Assembly (NCBI GenBank): GCA_003567095.1
Contig: PXAQ01000203.1
Location: forward strand, 1 to 7,816
Source of the DNA: Phycisphaerae bacterium
Lineage (GTDB): Bacteria; Planctomycetota; Phycisphaerae; Sedimentisphaerales; Anaerohalosphaeraceae
DNA: 7,816 bases
Reading direction: 5' to 3'
In this document: positions 1 to 5,354 of the stretch, piece after piece
Position numbering within the stretch: the stretch's first letter is position 1
How the letters are laid out: each line of letters begins with the position of its first letter
Made by a program: the position numbers and the translations under genes
Notes under the pieces: model-generated
The model's input: only the letters and a program-made list of their open reading frames with translations
Told to the model about the DNA's origin: nothing
Database searches by the model: none

Positions 1-96
1 CGTGGCGAAGATGCCCTCGAACAGCGCCTTATAATTGGCGCTGAGCGTGCGGTCGGCCACGAGAACGATGGCGGGTGTTAAGCGGGTTGTCGGCAT
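1..96 (-). CDS. Partial N-terminus of a probable radical SAM protein
   Basis: This is the first 32 codons of a gene that runs off the left edge. It starts with ATG at 96-94, 19 bases after the TGA of the ferredoxin gene, and reads [18 protein letters not shown] followed by a segment with [11 protein letters not shown]. There is no signal peptide, so a cytoplasmic protein is expected. The upstream bases give only a weak ribosome site (GTGA), which suggests translational coupling to the ferredoxin gene. The [11 protein letters not shown]...LFEGIFAT opening resembles, from memory, the N-terminus of planctomycetal radical SAM proteins. The diagnostic CxxxCxxC motif lies outside the window, so the identity is tentative. 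If right, a radical SAM enzyme next to a two-cluster ferredoxin makes sense, because such enzymes need low-potential electrons. What is seen is the ORF start; the family call is recall. Confidence 0.5.
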   Translation of the reverse strand, partial: MPTTRLTPAIVLVADRTLSANYKALFEGIFAT

Positions 97-115
97 AGCA
101 TCACGTTATTATTGG

Positions 116-904
116 TCAATCTTTGGCTGAGCGATTCGTTTGGTTTTTCAGGTTTTCAATCACACTCTCGGGAATATCCAGTTCGTCTTTAAGCGTCTCA
201 AGCGATCGGCCCCGGCCGCCGGCGGTGCGGTTGCGCAGCATCTGCATCACATTGCCGCTGAGCCGCTGCTGAAGGTTGTCCGGCGGCGGTGTGCTTTTCC
301 AGACCTGCTCATCGACCGCATCGCCGTTGATCGGGGCGGTCGTGTATTTCGGAAAAATAATAGCCGCAGACGGACAGACGCGCGCACAGGCCGGGCAGCC
401 GGTTTTGCAGTGAGTCGGCCTGGCCACGCTCACGTGTTGGCTCGCATCGAGGGCGTAGACGCCGAACAGGCAGAAATTCAGACACTGCCTGCATTGGGTG
501 CAGCGGTCCGCATCAATCAGCGGATACCACGGCTGCCAGTCGGCAGTGCTGCGCGTCAGCGTGATGCGCCCACCGGGACGGGCGGCGTTGAGCTGCAGTG
601 TCTCGGCAATCGCTTGCGGCTCGGCGGTGCGCAGGTTGACCGTCTCGAGCGTTTTGACCTCAGACAGCCCAACGCGATTGAGCAGCGCCCGAACCGTTCG
701 CTCAAAGCAGGCCAGCACCAAAAGCGAATCGCCTGCGAGATTGTTTACCAGATCGCTGTCGGCATCGGCGCACAGCCCGCACAAATCGTCGGTGTACAGG
801 TAGCGCACACCGGCGGCTGCCAGCGTATCCAGCGCCGCCTGCCGGTTCGGTTCGGGCGTCAGGTTCGCCTGTGAACAGTTGCAATACAGGATCGTTTTTT
901 GCAT
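116..904 (-). CDS. 2x[4Fe-4S] ferredoxin with Cys-rich N-terminal domain
   Basis: This 262-aa soluble iron-sulfur protein probably carries electrons in the cytoplasm. Residues 135-145 hold a standard cluster motif, C135-x2-C138-x2-C141-x3-C145. Residues 166-178 hold a second one with unusual spacing, C166-x3-C170-x2-C173-x3-C177-P. Together they form a bacterial dicluster ferredoxin domain. Residues 1-125 form a separate domain with five further cysteines: C8-N-C10, C42-x2-C45 and C66 in LVLACFERTVRALL. This may bind another cluster and is loosely reminiscent of HdrA-type N-termini. The C-terminus is charged and carries no cluster. The ATG at 904 was chosen over upstream starts because GAGG lies at suitable distance and overlaps the TGA (914-912) of the preceding propeller gene. 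An earlier start would read back into that gene. It sits between the PQQ protein and the radical SAM-like gene, so it could supply electrons to the latter; that role is inferred. Confidence 0.85.
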   Translation of the reverse strand: MQKTILYCNCSQANLTPEPNRQAALDTLAAAGVRYLYTDDLCGLCADADSDLVNNLAGDSLLVLACFERTVRALLNRVGLSEVKTLETVNLRTAEPQAIAETLQLNAARPGGRITLTRSTADWQPWYPLIDADRCTQCRQCLNFCLFGVYALDASQHVSVARPTHCKTGCPACARVCPSAAIIFPKYTTAPINGDAVDEQVWKSTPPPDNLQQRLSGNVMQMLRNRTAGGRGRSLETLKDELDIPESVIENLKNQTNRSAKD

Positions 905-911
905 AAGGGCC

Positions 912-2237
912 TCAGCGTGCGGCAATGTCATAAACCTGCAGTTCGCCCCCGCGCCGGGGCACGCGCCATTGCGGCCAGTCATTCTTTTCAGGTTCCCTCG
1001 TTTGAACAAGGCTCAGCATGTTTTCATCGCGTACATCGACGGCCACCAGCGTACCCCGTGAGTTGCGGGCATAGATCAACCCGTTGGAAAGAGTCGGCGG
1101 CGACCAGCAGCGGGCGCTGAGAACATCGGCACTGGACAGCTCGTTAAATCCGTGCGGCGAAGCTTGGACGATCATCAGCCGTCCGCGCTCGCTCAGGACG
1201 ATGAGCTTATCCCCGGCCGCCGACAGCGTTCCGTTGCCGACGCTGCGCTCGGCCCAAAGCTGCTCGCCGGTGTCCCATCGCACGCACGCCAGTTGGTTCT
1301 GGTCGATGCCGTACAGGTAGTCGCCGATGCGCACCGGGCCGCTCATCTGGCTGCGCATCGTGCGATCTTCCCAGATCTCCGTCAGTGTTGAGTTCATTTT
1401 CAACAGCGTTGCACCGCGATTGTAACCGGACGTGATAAAGATTTCATCCTCGACAATGATCGGATCTGCGGCATTGACATTATGGCGTGTCTGCCAAGGA
1501 TGGCTCCAGAGCACCTCGCCATCTGTCGGGTCAACCGCCATCAGGCTGTCTTTGCCGAAGAGGGCAATCTGTGTGGACCCGTCCGGAGCGGTAAACGGCA
1601 CGGGCGTGGCATAGCCCGACTCGCCGCGGCTGCTGTGCCAGACAATGCTGCCGTCGTTTTTATTCAGGGCTACACCGGCCGAACCGACGTTGAAGATAAT
1701 CATATCATCAAAAATCAGTCCGGAAGAGGCAAACCCCCACCTCGGGCGTTTGGCCGGAAGCACGCGCCCCAGCCCTTCTTGGTGCGGCAGGTCGCGGTGC
1801 CAGATTACTTCGCCGGTTGCCGCATCCAAACAAAAGACCTCACCGCTCTTGCTGAGCGTGTAAACCTTGCCGTCATGGACGGTCGGCGTCGAGCTGGGGC
1901 CGCCTTCGTAGTATTTGGGAGCCAGCGGTTCGTCATACGTATGCCGCCATAATTCTTCGCCGGTTGCCGCATCAAAACAATAGACCACATCGGTATCGCG
2001 ATTGACATTGCCCATTGTATAGGCCTTGCCATTGGCCACGCTGACAGAGGAGTAACCGATGCCGATCTCAGCCTGCCAGGCGATTTTGACATCGTTCAGC
2101 GCATAGGGGTCCCAGTTGGTTTCCGTGCTGATGCCGTCACGATTTGGCCCGCGCCAGTGCGGCCAGTCGCCGGCAACAGCTCCACTAAAACAGAACCACA
2201 GCGTAAAGGCCATCACCAGTGCATGTATTAAACGCAT
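912..2237 (-). CDS. Exported PQQ-like beta-propeller repeat protein
   Basis: This 441-aa protein has an N-terminal signal peptide (residues 1 to about 23, hydrophobic core around residues 6-19, ending SGAVAG), so it should act outside the cytoplasmic membrane. The mature protein begins DWPHWRGPNRDGIS, a signature frequent in planctomycetal PQQ-like proteins. Blade repeats of the form AxDxxTGExxW recur: YCFDAATGEELW (86-97), VFCLDAATGEVIW (134-146), LMAVDPTDGEVLW (232-244) and a weaker ACVRWDTGEQLW (317-328). This fits a BamB or quinoprotein-dehydrogenase-like propeller. I see no firm cofactor-site evidence, so enzyme activity is not assumed and a scaffold or binding role is equally possible. 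The ATG at 2237 is preferred to TTG at 2240 because GGAG lies 7 bases upstream of it. The C-terminus repeats a DWPxWR motif (DWPQWRVPRR, 420-429), which is odd. Its substrate and its link to the cytoplasmic redox genes beside it are unknown. Confidence 0.85.
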   Translation of the reverse strand: MRLIHALVMAFTLWFCFSGAVAGDWPHWRGPNRDGISTETNWDPYALNDVKIAWQAEIGIGYSSVSVANGKAYTMGNVNRDTDVVYCFDAATGEELWRHTYDEPLAPKYYEGGPSSTPTVHDGKVYTLSKSGEVFCLDAATGEVIWHRDLPHQEGLGRVLPAKRPRWGFASSGLIFDDMIIFNVGSAGVALNKNDGSIVWHSSRGESGYATPVPFTAPDGSTQIALFGKDSLMAVDPTDGEVLWSHPWQTRHNVNAADPIIVEDEIFITSGYNRGATLLKMNSTLTEIWEDRTMRSQMSGPVRIGDYLYGIDQNQLACVRWDTGEQLWAERSVGNGTLSAAGDKLIVLSERGRLMIVQASPHGFNELSSADVLSARCWSPPTLSNGLIYARNSRGTLVAVDVRDENMLSLVQTREPEKNDWPQWRVPRRGGELQVYDIAAR

Positions 2238-2258
2238 CAATCGTCTCCATCACAAGGT

Positions 2259-2279
2259 AGGGTGGGCCGTGCCCACCCT
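2259..2279. repeat. REP-like perfect hairpin
   Basis: A 9-bp perfect inverted repeat, AGGGTGGGC and GCCCACCCT, surrounds the 3-base loop CGT. It lies in the 54-base gap between the flavoprotein stop and the propeller start. No T-run follows on the minus strand, so it is not a standard terminator. GGTGGGC/GCCCACC palindromes are widespread as intergenic REP-type sequences in several phyla. Here it could lower expression of the downstream propeller gene or stabilise the upstream message. Confidence 0.75.
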
Positions 2280-2291
2280 TGTTATCATAAG

Positions 2292-3848
2292 CTAACGCCA
2301 AGACAGCGCTGCGGTCGGGCAATTTTTCACACATTCCGGCCCGGCGTGTGCGAGCGCCTGGCCAAGCGATTGATCAAACGGCACGCCGATAGTCATTGCA
2401 AACCCGCGTCCGGCCAACGCCAGCCCGGTGGTTTCGCCGGCCTTCCGGGCGGTCTGCACGCACAGGCCGCACTGAATACATTTGCCGGGTTCGTAAACGA
2501 TGCCCTGACCGTCCATAGCCAGGCGCATCGTCTTTCGCTGTCCCTTCCAGAGGCGCTGGTCGGCGCCGAGGGTCTGTGCCAAATCCCGAAATCGGCAATC
2601 ATCCGCCTTGCGGCAGTCGCAGTGCAGGCAGCGCTGCGCTTCGGTGCGGGCGACGGACTCAACATAGCCGGCGTGCGGCTTTTCGGGCTCTTGCCGAGGC
2701 TCAGGGCCGGCAGTTTCGAGCATGACGTCCAGTTCCTCTGCCGCCAGCGCACCCATTCGACTGTTAAAGCGTTTGTCGTTGACCGTTGCTTCGCCGGCCA
2801 GAAACGCCGCGAGCGATTGCGCAGCGGCTTTGCCATCGGCCACCGCCCGCACCGCCATCCGGCGGCTGCCGATTGCGCCGCCTGCGGCAAAGACGCCGCC
2901 CCGCGACGTTGCATACGTGTTTCGATCAACGCAGATTTTGTCGTCTTTGGTTTCCAGCGAAAAGTCATTCGGATCATACAGCGCCGCTTCGCCGGTGGCG
3001 ATCAGCACCGCGTCGTTTTCCCTACATAACGTATCAAAAGCAATATCTTTACCGATGCGATGCTGCGGCTCAAACGAAACAGGCTGTTTAAGTAATTCTC
3101 CGATCTCACGGTCAACCACATCAAAGGGCAGCACCTTGCGATCAATCGGGCCATACCGAACCGCGCCTCCGGGGCGGGCGTGCTGGTCATAAATCACGCA
3201 TCGAATCCCCTCCGAGGCCAGATAATAGGCCGCCGACAGTCCGCACGGCCCGGCGCCGACGATCGCGACGGATTTGCTCTTATTTAAACGTACCGGCGGC
3301 ACAAAAGGTTCGCCCGAATCCAGATCGGTATCTGCCGCAAAGCGTTTGAGTCGGCAAATCGCCACCGGCTGGTCGATTTTTGCCCGGCGACAGACCTTTT
3401 CGCACGGCGCCGGGCAGATTCGCCCCAGAATCGCCGGCAGCGGGATGTCGCGTTTGACGACCTCAATCGCCGCCCGGTCGTTGCCCTCGGCGATATAACG
3501 CAGCATCCGGGGGATGTCCATCCCCGCCGGGCAGCCCATCTGACACGGCCCGAGACAATCGCCCAGGTGATCGCTGAGCAGCAGTTCCAGCGCCGCTTGG
3601 CGGGCGGCGCGAATTTCAGCGCTGTCGGTCGTGACGCGCATGTGCTCGACTGCCATGGCCCCGCAGGCCGGCACCAGCGATTTGACATTCTCGACGCGCA
3701 CCACGCAGACCATACAGCTTGTCGACGGGTCGAACCCTTTCAGGTGACACAGGGTAGGGATTGAAATGCCCGCCGCCTGGGCCGCGTCCAGAATCGTCGC
3801 GCCCTCGGGCACCTGCACCGTCGTGTTGTCAATCATTAATTTTGGCAT
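2292..3848 (-). CDS. Multi-cluster iron-sulfur FAD oxidoreductase, GltD-like
   Basis: This 518-aa cytoplasmic redox protein has several modules. Residues 1-75 form a [2Fe-2S] ferredoxin domain (C34-x10-C45-x2-C48-x13-C62), as in NuoG and Fe-hydrogenase subunits. Residues 94-170 form the iron-sulfur domain of GltD-type enzymes: H94, C98, C102, C106-P, then C145, C149, C153 and C165. Residues 192-350 form an FAD fold with VGAGPCGL (197-204), the acidic D221 and an ATG motif at 284-286. Residues 407-418 hold another Cys group (RCLHCDCRK...C). Residues 457-511 form a NuoG-like site, C457-x2-C460-x2-C463 with a distant C510-P. The NAD(P)H-binding domain of GltD, normally inserted after the ATG motif, is absent: only about 30 residues separate it from GGVFAAGG, and the usual Asp of GGD is replaced. 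Electrons probably pass between protein partners. The ATG at 3848 has AAGG 7 bases upstream. It heads the likely operon. Confidence 0.85.
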   Translation of the reverse strand: MPKLMIDNTTVQVPEGATILDAAQAAGISIPTLCHLKGFDPSTSCMVCVVRVENVKSLVPACGAMAVEHMRVTTDSAEIRAARQAALELLLSDHLGDCLGPCQMGCPAGMDIPRMLRYIAEGNDRAAIEVVKRDIPLPAILGRICPAPCEKVCRRAKIDQPVAICRLKRFAADTDLDSGEPFVPPVRLNKSKSVAIVGAGPCGLSAAYYLASEGIRCVIYDQHARPGGAVRYGPIDRKVLPFDVVDREIGELLKQPVSFEPQHRIGKDIAFDTLCRENDAVLIATGEAALYDPNDFSLETKDDKICVDRNTYATSRGGVFAAGGAIGSRRMAVRAVADGKAAAQSLAAFLAGEATVNDKRFNSRMGALAAEELDVMLETAGPEPRQEPEKPHAGYVESVARTEAQRCLHCDCRKADDCRFRDLAQTLGADQRLWKGQRKTMRLAMDGQGIVYEPGKCIQCGLCVQTARKAGETTGLALAGRGFAMTIGVPFDQSLGQALAHAGPECVKNCPTAALSWR

Positions 3849-3879
3849 AATCAGACCTTGTTACGAAACATATTATCCG

Positions 3880-3908
3880 ATTGTATTATTTCTGTATACT
3901 TTTTTCAT
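3880..3908 (-). promoter_or_regulatory. Candidate sigma70-type promoter of the redox operon
   Basis: Read on the minus strand, ATGAAA (3908-3903, 4/6 to TTGACA) and TACAAT (3885-3880, 5/6 to TATAAT) are separated by exactly 17 bases. Transcription would start near 3873, giving a leader of about 25 bases before the flavoprotein ATG at 3848. The position fits well, but promoter consensus in this group is poorly known to me. An overlapping alternative -10, GATAAT, lies a few bases downstream without a good -35. Confidence 0.45.
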
Positions 3909-3909
3909 C

Positions 3910-3921
3910 GCACCGATGTGC
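3910..3921. promoter_or_regulatory. Dyad GCAC-N4-GTGC, candidate operator (copy 1)
   Basis: An inverted repeat GCAC/GTGC with a 4-base spacer abuts the proposed -35 box of the flavoprotein operon. The plus-strand sequence ATCGCACCGATGTGC (3907-3921) is nearly repeated at 4230-4245, upstream of the 78-aa gene. Sharing one dyad between the two promoter regions suggests binding of a common regulator, possibly the 78-aa protein itself. This is inference from position and repetition. Confidence 0.4.
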
Positions 3922-3937
3922 GGCACAATGTAAGCCT

Positions 3938-3966
3938 GCAGGATGGGTTTTCGCCACTCATCCTGC
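3938..3966. terminator. Hairpin directly after the 78-aa gene
   Basis: Perfect 8-bp arms GCAGGATG and CATCCTGC enclose a 13-base loop. The hairpin begins at the base after the TGA (3969-3967) of the 78-aa gene when read on the minus strand. No T-run follows, so it is not a canonical intrinsic terminator. It may mark the 3' end of that transcript or protect it from decay. Confidence 0.4.
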
Positions 3967-4203
3967 TCAATACGTGAACAAATCCCCCAGCCCGTACTCC
4001 TGCCCGGTCGCCCGACTCAGCGCTCGCATAATCTTAAACTGAATCTTCCGGCTCAGCCGCCGCCCTTTGCACGCCCGCGAGACCATCTTATGCGTCATCT
4101 GCTCACCCGAGGCCGCCACCACATCATGGGCCCGGAGCCCATGCGTTTGCATCACGTCCGCAATCGGCTGCGGCCCAAGATTGCGTTCTATCGAGTGGTC
4201 CAT
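3967..4203 (-). CDS. Small helix-turn-helix-like protein
   Basis: This 78-aa basic protein is predicted to be all-helical and cytoplasmic. PIADVMQTHGL (13-23), AHDVVAAS (25-32) and THKMVSRACKGRRL (37-50) read like consecutive helices of a compact DNA-binding fold, followed by a fourth helix KIQFKIMRALSRATG (53-67) and a conserved-looking tail DLFTY. I recognise the general pattern as a small family seen in planctomycetes but know no function for it. The ATG at 4203 has AGGGA close upstream. The gene sits alone, between a hairpin at its 3' end and a palindrome-rich region at its 5' end. It shares a GCAC/GTGC dyad with the promoter of the flavoprotein operon downstream, which suggests an autoregulating local repressor. 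The DNA-binding role is inferred from sequence character only. Confidence 0.7.
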   Translation of the reverse strand: MDHSIERNLGPQPIADVMQTHGLRAHDVVAASGEQMTHKMVSRACKGRRLSRKIQFKIMRALSRATGQEYGLGDLFTY

Positions 4204-4232
4204 TTCGTCCCTGGCTTAGTTGCGTATTGATC

Positions 4233-4245
4233 GCACCGACCGTGC
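4233..4245. promoter_or_regulatory. Dyad GCAC-N5-GTGC, candidate operator (copy 2)
   Basis: This inverted repeat lies 29 bases before the ATG of the 78-aa gene. With its flank it reads ATCGCACCGACCGTGC (4230-4245), matching copy 1 at 3907-3921 except for one substitution and one extra base. It is well placed to overlap the promoter of the 78-aa gene and so could be an autoregulatory site. I could not identify convincing -35 and -10 boxes here. Confidence 0.4.
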
Positions 4246-4266
4246 AAAAATACCCTTTAGGGTATT
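4246..4266 (-). terminator. Palindrome AATACCCT-TT-AGGGTATT, weak terminator or operator
   Basis: Perfect 8-bp arms (4249-4256 and 4259-4266) flank 2 bases. On the minus strand the second arm runs into a stretch of five T (4250-4246, two of them in the stem), which could end transcripts of the upstream lipoprotein gene. The stem has only three G-C pairs, so termination would be weak. An operator role for the 78-aa gene is an equal alternative. Confidence 0.4.
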
Positions 4267-4274
4267 AAATTCCC

Positions 4275-4290
4275 GTTTTCGCGCGAAAAC
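4275..4290. repeat. Perfect 16-bp palindrome GTTTTCGCGCGAAAAC
   Basis: This uninterrupted palindrome sits 8 bases from the palindrome at 4249-4266, upstream of the 78-aa gene. A continuous 16-bp dyad with an alternating CG centre looks more like a dimer-binding site than a terminator, as no T-run follows. It may be a second operator; the binding protein is unknown. Confidence 0.5.
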
Positions 4291-4330
4291 CCGTCACTGA
4301 ATACCGCTACACGACATAGCTGCGCAGGAA

Positions 4331-4354
4331 CGGGAAAACTCAATCGTTATCAGT
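4331..4354 (-). repeat. 24-base leader-like repeat, copy 1
   Basis: Read on the minus strand this is ACTGATAACGATTGAG followed by TTTTCCCG. It matches 7539-7562 at 21 of 24 positions. The other copy lies just upstream of the Shine-Dalgarno of a small exported-peptide gene. This copy is followed by no convincing gene, so it may be a stray leader or the relic of a lost gene. Confidence 0.45.
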
Positions 4355-4438
4355 ATAATGTAAAGCAAAAGACTTTGAAAGAGTTTTTTTTGCCCGGGAA
4401 AACCTCGGCCATCACATCGTCGGCAACAATCGCATCTC

Positions 4439-5035
4439 TCACTGTGAGCGGGCCGGGCGGGTCGGTTCGGAATCCGTGACACGCTTGAGCGTACCCGGCT
4501 CGGAGAAGAAGTCTTTGATGTCCAGGCCCGCCGTAACAAACGCCTGCAATCCCGACGGCGTGTCTGTCAGAACAATGCGATCTTCCAGACGCTCGTGCCT
4601 GACCCTCTCGGGATTATCTTTGAGCAGCGTGTCGATCGTGTCAGGAACCATCGCCGACATCACAATATCCGGCTCGGTGTCGTGAACCTTCAAGAACAGA
4701 TGCGTACGGACCAGGTGTACGGCCGCCCAGAAGCCGATTTCTGCGGGCGAGTCGCTGTCAGGATAGAAGTCGAAAAAACGCTGTCCGTCGATCTCCACCA
4801 AGTGCGCGATGAGCTTGCTTGTCTTGCCGTCGCCTTCGTGGATGGTCAGGGCATACGATTTGCTTTCGGCATCCGGGACAAACTCCCAGAGATAATCGTT
4901 GTCCTGCTGCTGCCAGCGGCCCTCAATGGCCGGGTCGAACACCAGCGTCTCGTCGGTGTAAAGCGCGTGCAGCGACGGCACACACCCGGCCAGCAAAAAC
5001 AGTGTCGACATGAATAACAGGTGCACGGTTCTCAT
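4439..5035 (-). CDS. Lipoprotein of unknown function
   Basis: This 198-aa protein has a lipoprotein signal peptide: basic start, hydrophobic core, then the lipobox LAGC with C18 as the acylated residue. After cleavage it would be anchored in a membrane facing the periplasm. The mature part begins CVPSLHALYTDETLVFDP and continues EGRW, a start I have seen in uncharacterised lipoproteins of planctomycetes and other bacteria. The rest is mixed beta-rich sequence, for example YLWEFVP and RFFDFYP, with no catalytic motif that I recognise. The tail, TDSEPTRPARSQ, is probably disordered. The ATG at 5035 is preceded by a strong AAGGGAG 6 bases upstream. It stands alone: a REP-like hairpin lies 37 bases upstream and a palindrome-rich region downstream. 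A function cannot be assigned. Confidence 0.8.
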   Translation of the reverse strand: MRTVHLLFMSTLFLLAGCVPSLHALYTDETLVFDPAIEGRWQQQDNDYLWEFVPDAESKSYALTIHEGDGKTSKLIAHLVEIDGQRFFDFYPDSDSPAEIGFWAAVHLVRTHLFLKVHDTEPDIVMSAMVPDTIDTLLKDNPERVRHERLEDRIVLTDTPSGLQAFVTAGLDIKDFFSEPGTLKRVTDSEPTRPARSQ

Positions 5036-5072
5036 AACAATCTCCCTTCGTATTTGTTCGTTGATTCGTTAA

Positions 5073-5090
5073 GATGGGCTTTAGCCCATC
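5073..5090. repeat. REP-like hairpin GATGGGCT-TT-AGCCCATC
   Basis: Perfect 8-bp arms enclose 2 bases, 37 bases upstream of the lipoprotein start. Its GGGC/GCCC core and position mirror the hairpin at 2259-2279, 21 bases upstream of the propeller gene. GATGGGCT/AGCCCATC palindromes are common intergenic repeats in many genomes. There is no T-run on the minus strand, so it is not a canonical terminator. Confidence 0.65.
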
Positions 5091-5223
5091 ACTGCCCTAA
5101 AACCAAACGTCCACACATCCAAATTGTCAAAATGCTTTATCTACAGAGCATCTCTGGTCCCCTAAAATTTCTCATTTCATTTCCCACTGACTTTCAGATG
5201 ATTCATCAACAGAATCTTGTGGA

Positions 5224-5352
5224 TCAGCCGTCAGGCAAACAGACCGTTTGGATGTCCGATGCACTTAAATGAAACGGTGCAAGCAAAATGAATAAAACAC
5301 AAGCAATCGTCGGTGAGCCAGCCTTCTTGAAAATTTCATTTTCGCGTAACAT
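5224..5352 (-). CDS. Small signal-peptide-like ORF after the HEAT lipoprotein
   Basis: This 42-aa ORF begins with ATG at 5352, only 2 bases after the TAG of the HEAT-repeat lipoprotein gene, so translation by reinitiation is plausible. It starts MLRENEIFKKAGSP, continues with a hydrophobic stretch TIACVLFILLAPFHL (15-29) and ends SASDIQTVCLPDG. This looks like a signal peptide with cleavage after SAS, leaving about 10 residues, or like a single membrane anchor. The ribosome site is weak (AAGAG). An overlapping +1-frame ORF (5264-5172) begins with GTG and ends in the acidic segment DPQDSVDESSESQWEMK. The pair may be one small secreted protein broken by a frameshift. I recognise no family. Its support is the tight coupling and the signal-like composition. 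Confidence 0.4.
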   Translation of the reverse strand: MLRENEIFKKAGSPTIACVLFILLAPFHLSASDIQTVCLPDG

Positions 5353-5354
5353 TT

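Noticed and set aside
140..874. Long plus-strand ORF (244 aa)
   Set aside because: It is antisense to the ferredoxin gene, whose Cys cluster motifs are unmistakable. Its arginine-rich, motif-free translation is typical of a shadow frame in GC-rich DNA.
2262..3029. Plus-strand ORF (255 aa)
   Set aside because: It lies opposite the flavoprotein gene, has no recognisable motif, and its start falls in the REP-like hairpin.
4294..4539. Minus-strand ORF (81 aa) with a hydrophobic stretch
   Set aside because: It overlaps the lipoprotein 3' end in another frame and has no good ribosome site. The hydrophobic part comes from AT-rich intergenic DNA that holds the leader repeat.
5102..5130. Perfect TTGACA box on the minus strand (5130-5125) upstream of the lipoprotein
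   Set aside because: No acceptable -10 box lies 16-18 bases downstream, so it is not called as a promoter.
5132..5151. Weak hairpin ATGCT/AGCAT followed by TTT on the minus strand
   Set aside because: Only five base pairs and a short T-run; too weak to call a terminator.
5021..5272. Plus-strand ORF (83 aa)
   Set aside because: It crosses the lipoprotein ribosome site and the REP-like hairpin and shows no domain or start signal.
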